In this document: positions 21,783 to 32,483 of the stretch, one piece after another
Numbering within the stretch: position 1 is the first letter of the stretch
How the letters are laid out: every line of letters starts with the position of its first letter
Assembly: GCA_019426215.1 (NCBI GenBank)
Contig: CM033393.1
Coordinates: forward strand, 4,684,046-4,748,045
Direction: 5' to 3'
Source: Buddleja alternifolia
Taxonomy: Eukaryota; Streptophyta; Magnoliopsida; Lamiales; Scrophulariaceae
Length of the DNA: 64,000 nucleotides
Position numbers and translations under genes: made by a program
Notes under the pieces: generated by a model
Told to the model about the DNA's origin: nothing
What the model saw: the letters and a program-made list of their open reading frames with translations, nothing else
Databases searched by the model: none

Positions 21783-22318
21783 CCGCTAACTATTCGTTCT
21801 ATATTTTTTAAAGTTTTACTTGTTTCTAGGTTTTGAGCTTCAAATTTGTTTATTTTTTCTATTACTTGGCTTAGAGTTTTCTTAGTTTCAAGTTCTAATT
21901 GTTTTAGCTTATTACTTTCCAAGCTATATTTTAACTCTATTATTTCGTCTTTAGTGGGGAAAAGCTTATTATATTTCTTGACTATTTTTAGAGTTTCCTC
22001 AGATTGTTGTTTAATATAATCTAAATTATTATTTTCACCCTTCTTTATTATTTCTCTATTTATTAAAACGGTTTCTTTTAATGATTCTAACGTTTTACAA
22101 AGTTTAGCGTTATTTATTTCTAAGTTTGATGCTAATGATATAAATAAATCTGTTAAACTATTTAAGTGTTTATTTTCTGAATGTAAATTGTGCTTAAAAT
22201 TTGAATTAAATCTACAAATAAATTTATGTTTATCTAAAGAGATTACTGTTCTATCAGCTAAACTATATTCTAAATCTAGATATTCTAATCTTTTATAATT
22301 AGAAGAAGCTATTTTAAT
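21779..22318 (-). CDS. ORF1-like frame without AUG, putative AUU start
   Basis: 179 sense codons are open from an in-frame TAG just upstream of 22318 down to the TGA at 21781-21779, and there is no ATG anywhere in the frame. The best start candidate is ATT at 22318-22316. It overlaps the preceding ORF's TAA (ATTAA) just as ATGA links the next pair. The product is rich in Lys, Glu, Leu and Asn, with long helical heptads (about 75-115 and 130-170) and the motif FPTKDEIIEL. This resembles badnavirus P1/DUF1319-type proteins. RTBV ORF I is known to start at AUU. Alternatively an AUG was lost after integration; the otherwise clean frame argues against long decay. Confidence 0.7.
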   Translation of the reverse strand: MKIASSNYKRLEYLDLEYSLADRTVISLDKHKFICRFNSNFKHNLHSENKHLNSLTDLFISLASNLEINNAKLCKTLESLKETVLINREIIKKGENNNLDYIKQQSEETLKIVKKYNKLFPTKDEIIELKYSLESNKLKQLELETKKTLSQVIEKINKFEAQNLETSKTLKNIERIVSG

Positions 22319-22562
22319 AAAAGGCTGCTATTAATATATTTAATATTAAAAGGTACTTAATATAGTTTTCGTGATCTCTTAATCTAGGAGGTATGTTAAG
22401 ATAATTATTAACCCAATGTTCTCTCCTAATTATTAATTGATTTCGTAATTCTAATATTAATTCTGTATTAGTATAATCTAAATTTTCTAAAGTATTAAGA
22501 CAATCAATAAAAGCACTTAAAATATGAGCAGGAATTGGCATGTATGTAAAGTATGAATGCAA
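22314..22562 (-). CDS. Small viral 5' ORF, unrecognised
   Basis: 82 codons from the ATG at 22562. The protein is mostly helical and aliphatic, with a hydrophobic C-terminus (YIKYLLILNILIAAFY) that could insert in a membrane. It resembles nothing I recognise. It is the first ORF of the viral set, and its TAA overlaps the putative AUU start of the next frame. It could be a real small protein or a leader ORF that delivers ribosomes to that start. Confidence 0.5.
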   Translation of the reverse strand: MHSYFTYMPIPAHILSAFIDCLNTLENLDYTNTELILELRNQLIIRREHWVNNYLNIPPRLRDHENYIKYLLILNILIAAFY

Positions 22563-25500
22563 TAAAAAGTTTTTATGCAGATTTATAAAAGCGGGTTGGG
22601 ATTCCCTTTTCTTTAAATATGTATAATTATTCTCATGGGGTTAAACAAATTTACAAGAAACTTAAATGGACTAAAATGAAATAAACATAACAAATAAAGG
22701 ACCATTTTTCAAAGTCAACAATAGTGGCTAAAATAGTAAAATTTACACGTGGCAGAATGTGGTGGAAGAGGAGCTTGGCTCCAGGAGCTTCCAAGAACCA
22801 CTCCTGGTTCCAAAAAGTTGGACTTACTCTCCACTGCAGTCAATCCCATGTCTAACAGGTTCTTACAGCAGTAAAAATGTCAAGAAGACCCAATTCTTTT
22901 CGTCGCTTTGCAGAGAATGCTAGCCTTCCTTTTATGGTGCATTGCATCCAAAGTCCCCTCCATCTCCACTATTATCTATAGGACTCGTCGTTATGGTAAA
23001 TCTTACTTCCTTCATTTCACAAACACGCACGCAATTTTATTTACACATGCATACACATTCCCTCTTTGCCTGCAATTATCAGAGTAACCTACAAAGTTCA
23101 CGTGAAGCATAACAAAATATGAGGGCACTGCCCATTTTGAAATTCGACTCAATTAGTAAACAATGATAAAAATATGTAAAAAAATCAGTGAAGCTACTCG
23201 ATCATGTTCTGCTCCATTAAAATTGATTTGAGTTCGGCTCAATTAACAGTCAAATAAATTCAAACACAAATTTTAATTCTCCATTGTAATTCAAATAAAT
23301 TTGAACAACTTGTTAGCCTCGTCTCGATTAGTTTACACCCGAGTATATACCGATATAAGCTTTTTGAGATCTGCCTCTTTCTTCACCAAAACCCCTCTTT
23401 TCCTCGCCCGAGACTTTTTTCACCAAATTATACCCCTCTCATCCCAGGAGTAGCAAAATTGTGATGTAATTGACTCATTTCAATTAGACTTTCTCTGTTT
23501 CTTTTGATCGATTCAATCCTCGATTTGATATTCTCAAATTTAACGCTCAATCCAGTGCTAAATTCTCCGTTTTCTCTTCCGGCAAGAAATTGATCCTGAA
23601 CTTGAAGTCGCCTTGGTCTAACCAAGAAAGGCATGGAAGTCTTTGGGCATAAAGAAAAGATTGGTTGCTTCTACTCTTTCCTCTTTTATGATATTTCTAG
23701 TTAGTGGGAAAGAGAACTCCCAAGAAATTGATCATGAACTCGAGCAAGGTAGGGTATTTCGATTCCATGTTTTTTTACGCAATTTATTCTTCGATTTTTC
23801 TCTTCTAATCATTGAAGAAATGGGATAATCCGAATGTTTTGTTGCCGGAATCTTTGTTCTTAGATTTGTAGATTTCGATGATGCGATGAATTTCTTTGAC
23901 GTTTTGAGGCCAGATTTCAGGTTCCACATTTTGTTGCTCTAGTCTAGTAATGGTGTGTTTCATATGAATTTGAGGTACTGAATTTGGTCAACAGAAAAGA
24001 TAACAAAAGATAAAGTAGAATTTGCATTGTGACTGAGTTGCTTTTCAACTATGCAGGGAAACGCATGCTAATGCCAGTCTTATTCGGGAATCAATTGATG
24101 CTGTAATTTCGCACCAAATTGGAGGTATGTGATCATTAAATTTATTTATATACTTCATGAAGCCAAAGTTTTTGAGCGTTTTAAAATATTTGTTGGTTTG
24201 ACAAGGTTACAGCACAATGTAACTAAGTCAAAATTTTAACTCGAAAGTCGAAACAACTCTTCATTTGATTTGAGCAATCAACTATTTTTCCTTATATTGA
24301 GTAAATTGAACGAGGAGGTTAGGAGTCTTGATTTTTCACCCTTCCTAATGTTTTATTATTCAAATTGTATTGCTCAACAACCAGAATATCAAGTCCTAAG
24401 TTTGGAAGCAAAGTTTTAAAACATTATCTTCTTTTTCAGATAGAATTGTTCAGGAAAACTGCAAAGAACAAAAACCCTTTTCATTAAACAGTCTCTGAGT
24501 CTGAAGTAATCAAGTGAGATCTGATGCTGCAAAATCTTGGTTTATTTTATGTTGATTGTACACTACTCGCTCTCTCTCTGTTTCTTTCTTTTGATTAACT
24601 CTTCCGAGTGTATAAATTTTCTCTTTGGATTTCTTGTAATTCACTCGGTTGGTGTATGTATGTAATTGAATTAGGAGTATTAGGGTTTCACTTTGACGAC
24701 AATTCACTGGATAAAATTACAGTGATCATTGCAAGTGCATAGAACTAACTGCTTATATTTGGCACCATCATCGGTAGCTTATTAGGAAAATCATCGGGGA
24801 GATGTTATAAACACCGTGTTCTGAATGTTTGCTTTCGGATTTTGAGACGTGGTTGGAATGAAAAATTATATTCAAGTGTTAATGTTTGCTTGTAGACAAA
24901 CTTTGGTTCCTAGAATGTTTCTAATGTTGTGAAGTAACACATTATGTGCTCTAAGCCTAAGTCTAGTTCAGTGATTACTGAACCTATTTGAAGTATTGCG
25001 ATTTTGCTGTTTCATTGTGATTCATATCTGACTAGTGAAATTGTTTTGTTTAGCTTGAGGGTTTCAAGTTGCGGTTATCAGTATTGCGTTAACATCTTAA
25101 GAAATGGACATCGATTCAAAAGCACCAGAAAATGTTGCATCAGCAACTCAAGGGGTAAATACCTGAATCTTGAATGCTTCATTTCAATTTCTCTACGACT
25201 TTATTTTCTTATATAGATAATGACTATGTCCTTGATTATTTGTTGTTTTGAAGTCTGAAACTAACGAGACCGACTTCATATCGAAAACAATGGGGCAACT
25301 GAATATTGGAGAATCATCCTCTGGCTAGTTGTGTGATAAATTGTATTTTCTTTGGTTTCCCATTAGATATTTCAGCCAGCTTTGTGATAAATTGTAATTT
25401 TTATGGTTTTCTATTAGTTAAATAAAAAATAGCCTTTTCTTTGCCCCTAATTTTCTACTGTTTGTGCGAAATGAATGCGTGATATCATTATCATTTTAGC

Positions 25501-25590
25501 TTTCTTTAGTAATTTCTAGTTATATAATTTTTCTAACTAAATTATATTAAAGAAAATTAAAAAAAAGAAAAGAAAGAAGACTTTAGCAAT
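22563..25590. other. CACTA interior right of the virus, with exon-like blocks
   Basis: No full gene was recognised. Plus-strand exon-like pieces are 24057-24124 (after TATGCAG, before GTATGT; frame ETHANASLIRESIDAV), about 25104-25153 (MDIDSKAPENVASATQ) and about 25253-25329 (SETNETDFISKTMGQL, then a stop). The last two are separated by an intron-like GTAAAT...TTGAAG. They may be parts of a small CACTA-borne gene or captured host exons. Sequence near 22563-22760 may still be viral. Confidence 0.3.
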
Positions 25591-25642
25591 GGCTAAACAG
25601 TCGTGGTGGATAAGTATACTTATCCACCACGGCTGTTTAGCC
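25591..25642. repeat. 52-bp palindrome near the right CACTA end
   Basis: The two 26-bp arms are perfectly inverted except for one mismatch (25601/25632), with no spacer. The core is CGTGGTGGATAAGTA and its complement. It lies 240 bp inside the right terminus and contains the subterminal motif GGCTAAACAG. Confidence 0.85.
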
Positions 25643-25881
25643 GTATATAAAGAGGGGTCAAAATCATATTTTGGCCTTTTTACACAATGGCACTAAAGCC
25701 GTTGGGATAGGAGTTGCAAATACTTTTGCAAAGGCTTTTAGCAGTTGCGGAAGTATTAGCAACCTTAGCAGGTACAACTGCTAACAAGGCGTTGCAAAAT
25801 GGTTGCGGATGACTATTAGCAATGCTTGTTGATTAAAGGCAATCGATTTTAGCCATTGTCAAAAATCTTTTTTCTTGTAGT

Positions 25882-26882
25882 GATATTATACTACAAAAAT
25901 ACTCCATCAGTTTTCTTCATCGTTTCCCTTTTTAAGCGTGACTCTTTTACGTTCGTCTCATTTGGCAATTGGAGAATTCCAAAGGATGTGGGTCCCCGTA
26001 GCCAGTTTCGCAGCCCACACCGTAACCCAAATAAAAACGAATGATTAGGATCATTCTGTCAATCTTTTCCGACGTGATCATTGTGTGATCGCAAACCCTT
26101 TTACTCTTATATCACCGATGAGTATAGACCATGGTAAATGTCAAATCATTAACTCATTTATCGTAAGTCAAGATCACTTTAGTTTCCTATTTCAGAAACG
26201 TTTATTGCTTTGGCCAAAAACTTTAGATCTTACTTGCTCAAAAGTATTTAAGTGATAATTACTCGTTCACCTATGAGAGAGTAAATCGTTTCTTGGTAAT
26301 TAGTTGAGACTGCTACTTGTGCATTAGATCTCATTTTGAGATCGACCTCACCCAAGGGTGTTCTGAATCTAACTACTCTAATGACAAACCTCATGTCACA
26401 AGTACATTTCCAACTCAATCCCTCAAGCCGAGGGTTCATCACACTTTACATCTTATATCAGTTTCATCATTCACTGTCAACAAATGAAAAACCCATGTGG
26501 CGAAATTGATGCGAGTCATGTTCAAGCACATTAATTTCCTTCAATGTCCTCATGGTGTTAGCTCCCACTTTAATCAACACTTATCGCCATTGGAGCTCTT
26601 ACCATACAAGTCATAAGTAATTCTCAACGCCCTTTTGAGATTACATAACTTGCGAATTATATTTAGTATATAAGTATTTAACGTTTCCAGTGTTGTTTCA
26701 ATTATCACATAAGGAATGGAAAGTCTACTCTCGCATACTTGGGTCTTCAATTAATTACATATTTATACGAATGCAATAAAACAAGTAACAACCAAAGATG
26801 ACTTCATGTATTGGTTTTAATTAATAATACGATTACATTGTTTTATGCCCTATTACAATCTATCCTCCTAACATTTGAGGGC
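25882..26882 (-). repeat. Copia A 3' LTR, right piece
   Basis: Resumes the LTR after the CACTA element, beginning with the duplicated ATA, and matches 39612-40592 closely. It stops at GAGGGC, so the last 12 bases of the LTR are missing and SIRE-like sequence follows directly. Confidence 0.85.
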
Positions 26883-26956
26883 TATTAGAGCGTGATCATT
26901 CTATCTGAGAGATGATATTCAGCACAGATCTGACAGGCATTGAGTAAGAATATTAT

Positions 26957-29400
26957 ATGGCCATTGCCAATAATGAACCGGTGAAGCAGATTCCGGCATC
27001 AGTATTGATTCATGAGAGGAATCCAGAGGCGAGAACTCCAAGAGCTGATGTAGACTTGGGCTACTTTTTGGATATGGGGCATAGCAGACCATCAAGATTT
27101 GCTTCAAGAACTACAAGATCAGAGTTTACAAGCGTCTGCCTGTGGAGTTTCTCAATCCTGAAGAAGAACTCTTAAACAGAAAAGGATATACCCATTTTCC
27201 ATAAGTGGCGCACAGAGTTGAGAATCTGAGTGCAACCAATCCACTTCGGTTATGGAAGAATAAAATTCCTTTTGTTGGTGACCGACCAGCGTCTCTGATA
27301 GATTTGATTCAATTAGAAGCGGATGACTACTTCCAGAGTGTATGGAATGCTAAGATACCCCTTTGAATCCACCAAAGACATTCACCATGAAGGCATTCGA
27401 GCTATAGTTAATGCAGGTACAGATTACTGCATGAATGAAGTAAACTGGGTTGAAGCGTACGTAGGTAATCGATATACATTTCAAGAGTTGGTCAATACTC
27501 TACCGTTATTCGGCATAGGCATGCATGACAAAATGCGTCAGTTTGCCAAGTATTGCCTGGAGAAGCATCAACAGTGAGTAGGGTCACTTGAGAAATTATC
27601 GAGCGTCAGATAACCTGTAGAGAGTTTTCTACGTCAAGCGTTGCCGCGGCTTGCAGAGACTCCACTTCAATTTTGTGAACAAGCGTCGACCAGTGGCACT
27701 AAACCTATTTTAGACATTACCATCTCTCCAAGCCACTGTGATGACAACTTTTGGCTGATGTTAAAGATCATGGCTCTAATTCCACATTTTGATAAGATCT
27801 TTACAACCAACTTGCTCAAACCCAACGAATCAGCCATTTGATCTTTTCTGGGATACCCACTGTTACCATCTATCTGAGAAGAAGTGAGTGACCATTACTC
27901 TTATGTCCTTTCGTTGCTGGAACAAAATCAGGACATCGCTCGAGCTGTGTATCCTTATTTAGAAGAGTACTACAGAACATATGTGCCTGAATCTCATCGC
28001 TATCAATGTCTTCCAAAAGATAGGATCATTGCATTTTCCTTGAACTACTGTCCGGATATGTTATTTTTGATCCCCAAAGTGCAGTCAAGGATCTTTCCTA
28101 ACCATGTGCTGGATATCATGGGTCCCATGTATGTCAGGGCCAAGGATAGTCCACTCCGCACATTCATTCAGGGATCTTGCCTTTCACGACCATGATTGAA
28201 TGAACTTCTTGCTGATGCTTCAGACATCTATGCGAATGAACCCTTAGCCAGGTTGAATTTCCAATTCGCTGACATTCGTCAAGAGGAGTCAGCGCTTGTG
28301 GAAGTGCTTGTGGAAATTATCGAAGAGTCTGCATCTCAAGCATCAAGTATTCCTGAGCATGCTAAGGAACAAGTCCAAGTGTCTCCACCAGAGGTCACTA
28401 CTGACGCTTATGAACCTGATGCTCCTGATGATGCTGATCTTCCGATTGAAGCGCTAGGCACAACGTTCGATCCATCCCACCAACCATCCCTTGAATCCCT
28501 TAAGTTCCAATCTAGATTCAAGCGACCGGCTTCTCAAGCGGTTCTTTCTGATACAGGTCAAGCGTTTGGTCCTTGGTTGAATCAGTATTGGAGGAAGTGA
28601 GTTATCATGCCACTCAAAATGCCGAAGCCCTTCACTGGATTAAGACCGATCTAGCCAAAACTGAGTCCCAGAATATGAGTGCTCAAATTTCTCATATGCG
28701 CGGTGTTGCTCAAGCAGCAGTTGCTGATTGCCTTAAACAATTTCAGGAAATGGCTGACGCTAATAGGGCACATCAACTTGCTATGAAAGAACACTTTGAC
28801 AAGCGCATTGACACTCTAGAGGTTTCAATGGCTCAGATTGCAACTCAAGTCAGTCTACTCACAGAACACTTTATGAAGACTGATGATGGTTATAAGGGAG
28901 AAGAAAAGAAAAGGGAAAATAGGAAAGCATCAAGTTCAAGAGCTCATCCGCCGCTGCCAAATCGTCAACAAACACTCCATCCTCCTCCTCCACTGAATAT
29001 TGAGTAGAGATACCCAGCTTGGGTAGCTACTTTTGGAGTGCCCAGTAGAATGTCAGGGTTTCCTCCAATAGCGTACTATGCTAATATACCAGTATCTTCT
29101 CAAGCGAGGCTTGAACAGTTTGACATACCCATTGAAAGAGCGCCTCTTCCAGAGCCTATTGATCCAAAGATCTTAGCTAAAGAGAAGAAGAAATCAGATT
29201 TCAATCAAGCGTTCAGGATACGTTTGAGGCACATTGGCATTCACCCATCTGAGTGGAATAGACACTATGTAGCTTATCAGAAGAGACAGACTTATAAGGA
29301 TGAAGTCATTGACAAAGATCATGCTGCAATGATTACTCTTTAAGAAAACCTGTCTGAAGCGATCAAGGCCGAGATGATTAGTAGACACACTGCTAGATCA
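26957..29400 (+). pseudogene. Broken ORF in the env-like position of a SIRE-type element
   Basis: Plus-strand open pieces (26957-27175, 27323-27577, 27641-27841, 27884-28195, 28196-28600, 28573-29007, 29038-29343) read in order like one protein of about 750-800 residues broken by stops and frameshifts. The first half is globular. The middle is acidic and Pro-rich (about 28300-28500). Then come a helical segment with heptads (about 28680-28890), a Lys/Pro/Ser-rich tail and a final basic region with RIRLRHIGIHPSEWNRHY. I recognise no family. No transmembrane segment or retroviral motif is evident, so env-like refers only to position between pol and 3' LTR. Confidence 0.5.
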
Positions 29401-29650
29401 GACGATGAAGATTTATTGCTTTGCATTATCTATATTGTTGTCTCTTCATTATTTTATGTTTTAGTTGTAAAATGCATACACTTTACTTGATATATTAATG
29501 AAGTGCATTTTTCAGTTAAAACATCTCGTTGAGGCTTAACTAACCTTAATTAACTTTATCTAACCTATTTAAAGCTAACAATTATATTTTAGCTGTCTAA
29601 CTCTTGAACTATAAAAGAGTAAGTATTGTTATCATCAAAAATGGGGAAAT

Positions 29651-31148
29651 CGTTAGGAAATTTCTTGTTAGATATTTTGATGATGACAATTAGGATTTAT
29701 GTTAGACCCCAAAATATGTAAGTTTGATTTTATTAGAAATCATGTATAGGCTTTGAGCGTTAGAATTGTATAAGACTTTATTTGTTTTTATTCTCGACTG
29801 TTAGGCTAAGTAGTCTTAGAACTAAGCGTCTGATATTATTCTGAGGGAGTGTATCAGTTAGAATAGGTCTGAAGACTCAAGCGTCTGAAGTCTGAATGAA
29901 GATGAAGTTTCCAAGCGTCCAAACATTGTTTGGAAACCAGGAATTATTCAGTAGTGAATGAGCGTCTATTAAAGACAAGATTTCACTTGAATTTATTTCT
30001 AAATCCAGAGGAGTTTAATGCAAATATTCTCAGATCATTAATTGCCAATGGGCATTTAATTCAAATACATTAAATGCTGATAAGAGCATTAAATGTGATA
30101 AGCTCTTCAGGACATACGGAGAAGCCACCCTATTGGACTATCCACTTTACAAAGACTGCAGCATCAACTTTTGTGCAGTAGATTTTCAGGAAAAAGGACA
30201 AAAGTTGTTCACTCGTGGAAGTGAGAGACACGCGCCTGTGCATGTGTCAAACAGACACTTTTTCCATGAATGCCTATAAATAGGACTTCAGCAACAAGGC
30301 AAAATATACGATTAACATGGTACAAGCTATAAGACAAAACTCTGTTGCATTGAAGTCTCAAACCTTAAACCTCAGAACAGCCATAATATTCAAGCAAACA
30401 TTCTCTTTGCTTTTCTTCAATTCCTAAGACAGTCAACAATATCTTAAATCTCTCCATGGCAGAACCTTACATTACTATTGAGATCTTCCAAGTTGCTTGA
30501 ACTTTTCCAAAATCAAACAAGCTTTGCAATCTGTGTGAAGTCGAAGTTGGATACTTGCATTATTTATGGGTGAAATAAGAAAGATGATAGAAGTGACTTG
30601 TAGCAAAAATCTGTGTGACCAAGGAGCTCAAGTCATCAACATCCATCTCTCCCTAATTTGTACAAGATTCTATGTGATTCTTTGAGAATCATTTTAGTGG
30701 ATTACCTCCAAGTGTTCGAGGAGAAGGAGGACGTAGTTGAGATTACACTACCCAATGAACATTACAAATATTGTGTTCTTTACATTACTGTTAATTTCAT
30801 TCTTGTCATATCATTGCATAAATCTGTTAAGTAAACACATTCAAAACGCTAAGCAACTAAAGAAAATTTTGTGAAACTAAAACTTTCAAAGAAGAAGACT
30901 TTAAAATCATTCTGTTGTGCTAACCCTGATTAAAGAACTGAATGCTTAAATCAACTTGGTTATAGTATTCTAATGTTGAGTCTAAGTTAATCTTTTCAAA
31001 ACAGTCTTCAAGTAGACACTCAGCCAAGCGCCTACATTTTCAAGCATCCATACCAATTTTAATACGAAACTTTTTGAAGTCGAAAAAGATTTCAGGGTCT
31101 ATTCAACCCCCCTTTCTAGACCCTTTTGTATGCCACTTAGGACCAACA
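29651..31148 (+). repeat. SIRE-like 3' LTR, about 1.5 kb
   Basis: Begins CGTTAGGAAATT (probably from TGTTAGG) just after the purine tract and ends CAACA at 31148. A TATAAATA box lies at 30275-30282. Near the right end it has the TTCAACCCCCC pyrimidine run common in such LTRs. The start is uncertain by about 15 bp; TGTTAGAT at 29666 is the alternative. Confidence 0.65.
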
Positions 31149-32304
31149 GTATTAACTTCATTTGCATTTTGGACATTCAAATAATACAACCCATTGATTA
31201 ATGAAGCAGTGCCAACAAATTTATCATCAAAATAAATGTTGCAAAGACTATCATAAAAGTGGAATGTACAATTGTTTTCAACTATAACAAGAATCAAAAT
31301 TATGTTCTTAAGCTCCTTGTGCAAAACTAAAACATTATTCAACGAAAGTAAATGTCCAGTAGATAAATGCAAAGAAGTAGATCATATTCCAGTAGCAGCG
31401 ACGCTTTGCCCACTGCCTACTCTGATCTGCACCTCATTATGCTCCAGTTTCCTTCTTTGCTCCAGATCCTAATTGAAACAACAAATGTGAGAGCATGCTC
31501 CAGAATTAAGTATCCAGAAAGTGGAAAATACGGTTACAGAACAATTAGTTTTAAAAACATATAGTTCCATACCTGAAGCACCACCATGGCTCAATTGGGG
31601 CAGTCCCTCTTCCAGTGACCTAGTTCACTGCAAGACAGGCGTCTGTCATCCTTCTTTGGCCCCTTACTCTTCTTGAATGTGGGAGAATTACCCTTTCCTT
31701 TATTGACTGCAAATTATTTTTTGGTCTTTTTCTTTTTCTTCTTCTTTGGCTATTTAGGGCCTTGAGAGATGACCATAGTAGTCTCCTTTCCTTTAGGCTT
31801 CATTTGAGATTGAGCAGTCATTAGTTTGTTCATTAGCCCTGCTAAGTTGCACTCAATCTTGTTTCAGTTAAAATTAACCACAAAAGAAGAAAATGAGTCA
31901 GGAAGTGATTGAAGGATGAGATCAGTCTGGAGTGTGGGATCCATGGTAAAATCAAGAGCCTGAAGTCTCTCGATTCTTGAAATCATTTTTAGTACATGAT
32001 CACCAACTTTTTCTTCTTCTCTCATTTTTGCGCCAAGCATCTCTTTTGATATCTCATATTGAGCCGTTCGACTATGCTCCCCATAGAGATCAGCCAAGTG
32101 TGTAAGAATTGCTCTAGACGAGGTCATCTGATCATGGGAACGCCGCAACTCGTTTGACATTGAGCCCAGTATGTACCCGAACACTCGGATATCATCCTTT
32201 ACCCATTTTTCATGGGCCTCACGAACTTTCTGTGTAGCCCGCGCCCCTGGTTCAGCTGGGATATCGGTGTCCAACACATATCCCAGTGACTCCATGTTTA
32301 AGAT
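31149..32304 (-). pseudogene. Copia A gag, 3' part, with zinc-knuckle and pre-integrase remnants
   Basis: Minus-strand sequence from 32304 continues gag after the Copia B insertion. It has GYVLDTDIPAE, the UBN2-type helices (KVREAHEKWVKDDIRVF, LYGEHSRTAQYEISKEM) and QSLPDSFSSFVVNFN, then a stop at 31864. Further on are a damaged CCHC knuckle (CSELGHWKRDCP, near 31600) and a pre-integrase stretch (HLLSLNNVLVL ... GLYYLNVQNANEVN, about 31372-31150). The SIRE-like LTR cuts it off there. Gag packages element RNA; this copy cannot make it. Confidence 0.8.
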
Positions 32305-32476
32305 TGTAAACTAAGATGGAGTAATTTCCCATACATTGATATGAAGTATACACACCTATTTATATACATAAGTTACATCTAAAGTAGGTAATAAAATAGA
32401 AAACCAATCCCTAAATTCCTTCCTTAATTTCAGTCATGTACTCTCCCACTTCCTTAATATATGACACTTTATAACA
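32305..32476 (-). repeat. Copia B 3' LTR
   Basis: 172 bp, TGTAAAC...ATAACA on plus, with a minus-strand TATATAAATAG box in its middle. One base differs from 36576-36747. Confidence 0.93.
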
Positions 32477-32483
32477 CTCCCCC

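Larger units (their letters stand above)
14054..22562 (-). mobile_element. Endogenous pararetrovirus (Caulimoviridae), nearly complete
   Basis: Reading on minus, the order is a small ORF, an ORF1-like frame with no AUG, an ORF2-like protein, movement protein, coat protein, protease-RT-RNase H and viroplasmin/transactivator. Then come TATA box, poly(A) signal, leader and a tRNA-Met primer site at 14065-14054. Spacings are viral: neighbouring ORFs overlap by 4-5 bases or lie a few bases apart. There are no LTRs and no integrase, as in this family. The copy appears opened near the primer site, where virion DNA has its discontinuity. Only coat-protein lesions were seen. The gene order resembles neither a standard badnavirus nor a standard caulimovirus. 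Genus is undetermined; the endogenous-only genera are candidates. Confidence 0.9.
8371..25881. mobile_element. 17.5-kb CACTA (En/Spm-type) element, TSD ATA
   Basis: The left end reads CACTACAAGAAA; the right end read inward is also CACTACAAGAAA. Both match the canonical CACTA terminus. ATA flanks it at 8368-8370 and 25882-25884, the 3-bp duplication this superfamily makes. The empty site is visible: the intact LTR at 38987-40604 runs straight through the same position with a single ATA. The left subterminal region repeats ACGGCTCC/GGAGCC motifs (about 8460-8620) and the right has GGCTAAACAG/AGCCGT motifs. No transposase was recognised. Inside are a hAT-like element, a Copia deletion derivative and a pararetrovirus; whether they came before or after the CACTA jump is unknown. 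Confidence 0.85.
26883..31148 (+). mobile_element. 3' half of a SIRE/Maximus-like Copia element
   Basis: A broken ORF (26957-29400), a purine tract (AAAAATGGGGAAAT near 29639) and a 1.5-kb LTR (29651-31148) occur in the order expected just upstream of and including the 3' end of a SIRE-type element. It is on plus, opposite to Copia A. Its right edge ends ...CAACA and cuts straight into Copia A coding sequence. Its 5' LTR, gag and pol are absent; a deletion removed them together with Copia A pol and the edge of the left LTR. Lineage is inferred from layout and LTR style. Confidence 0.6.
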
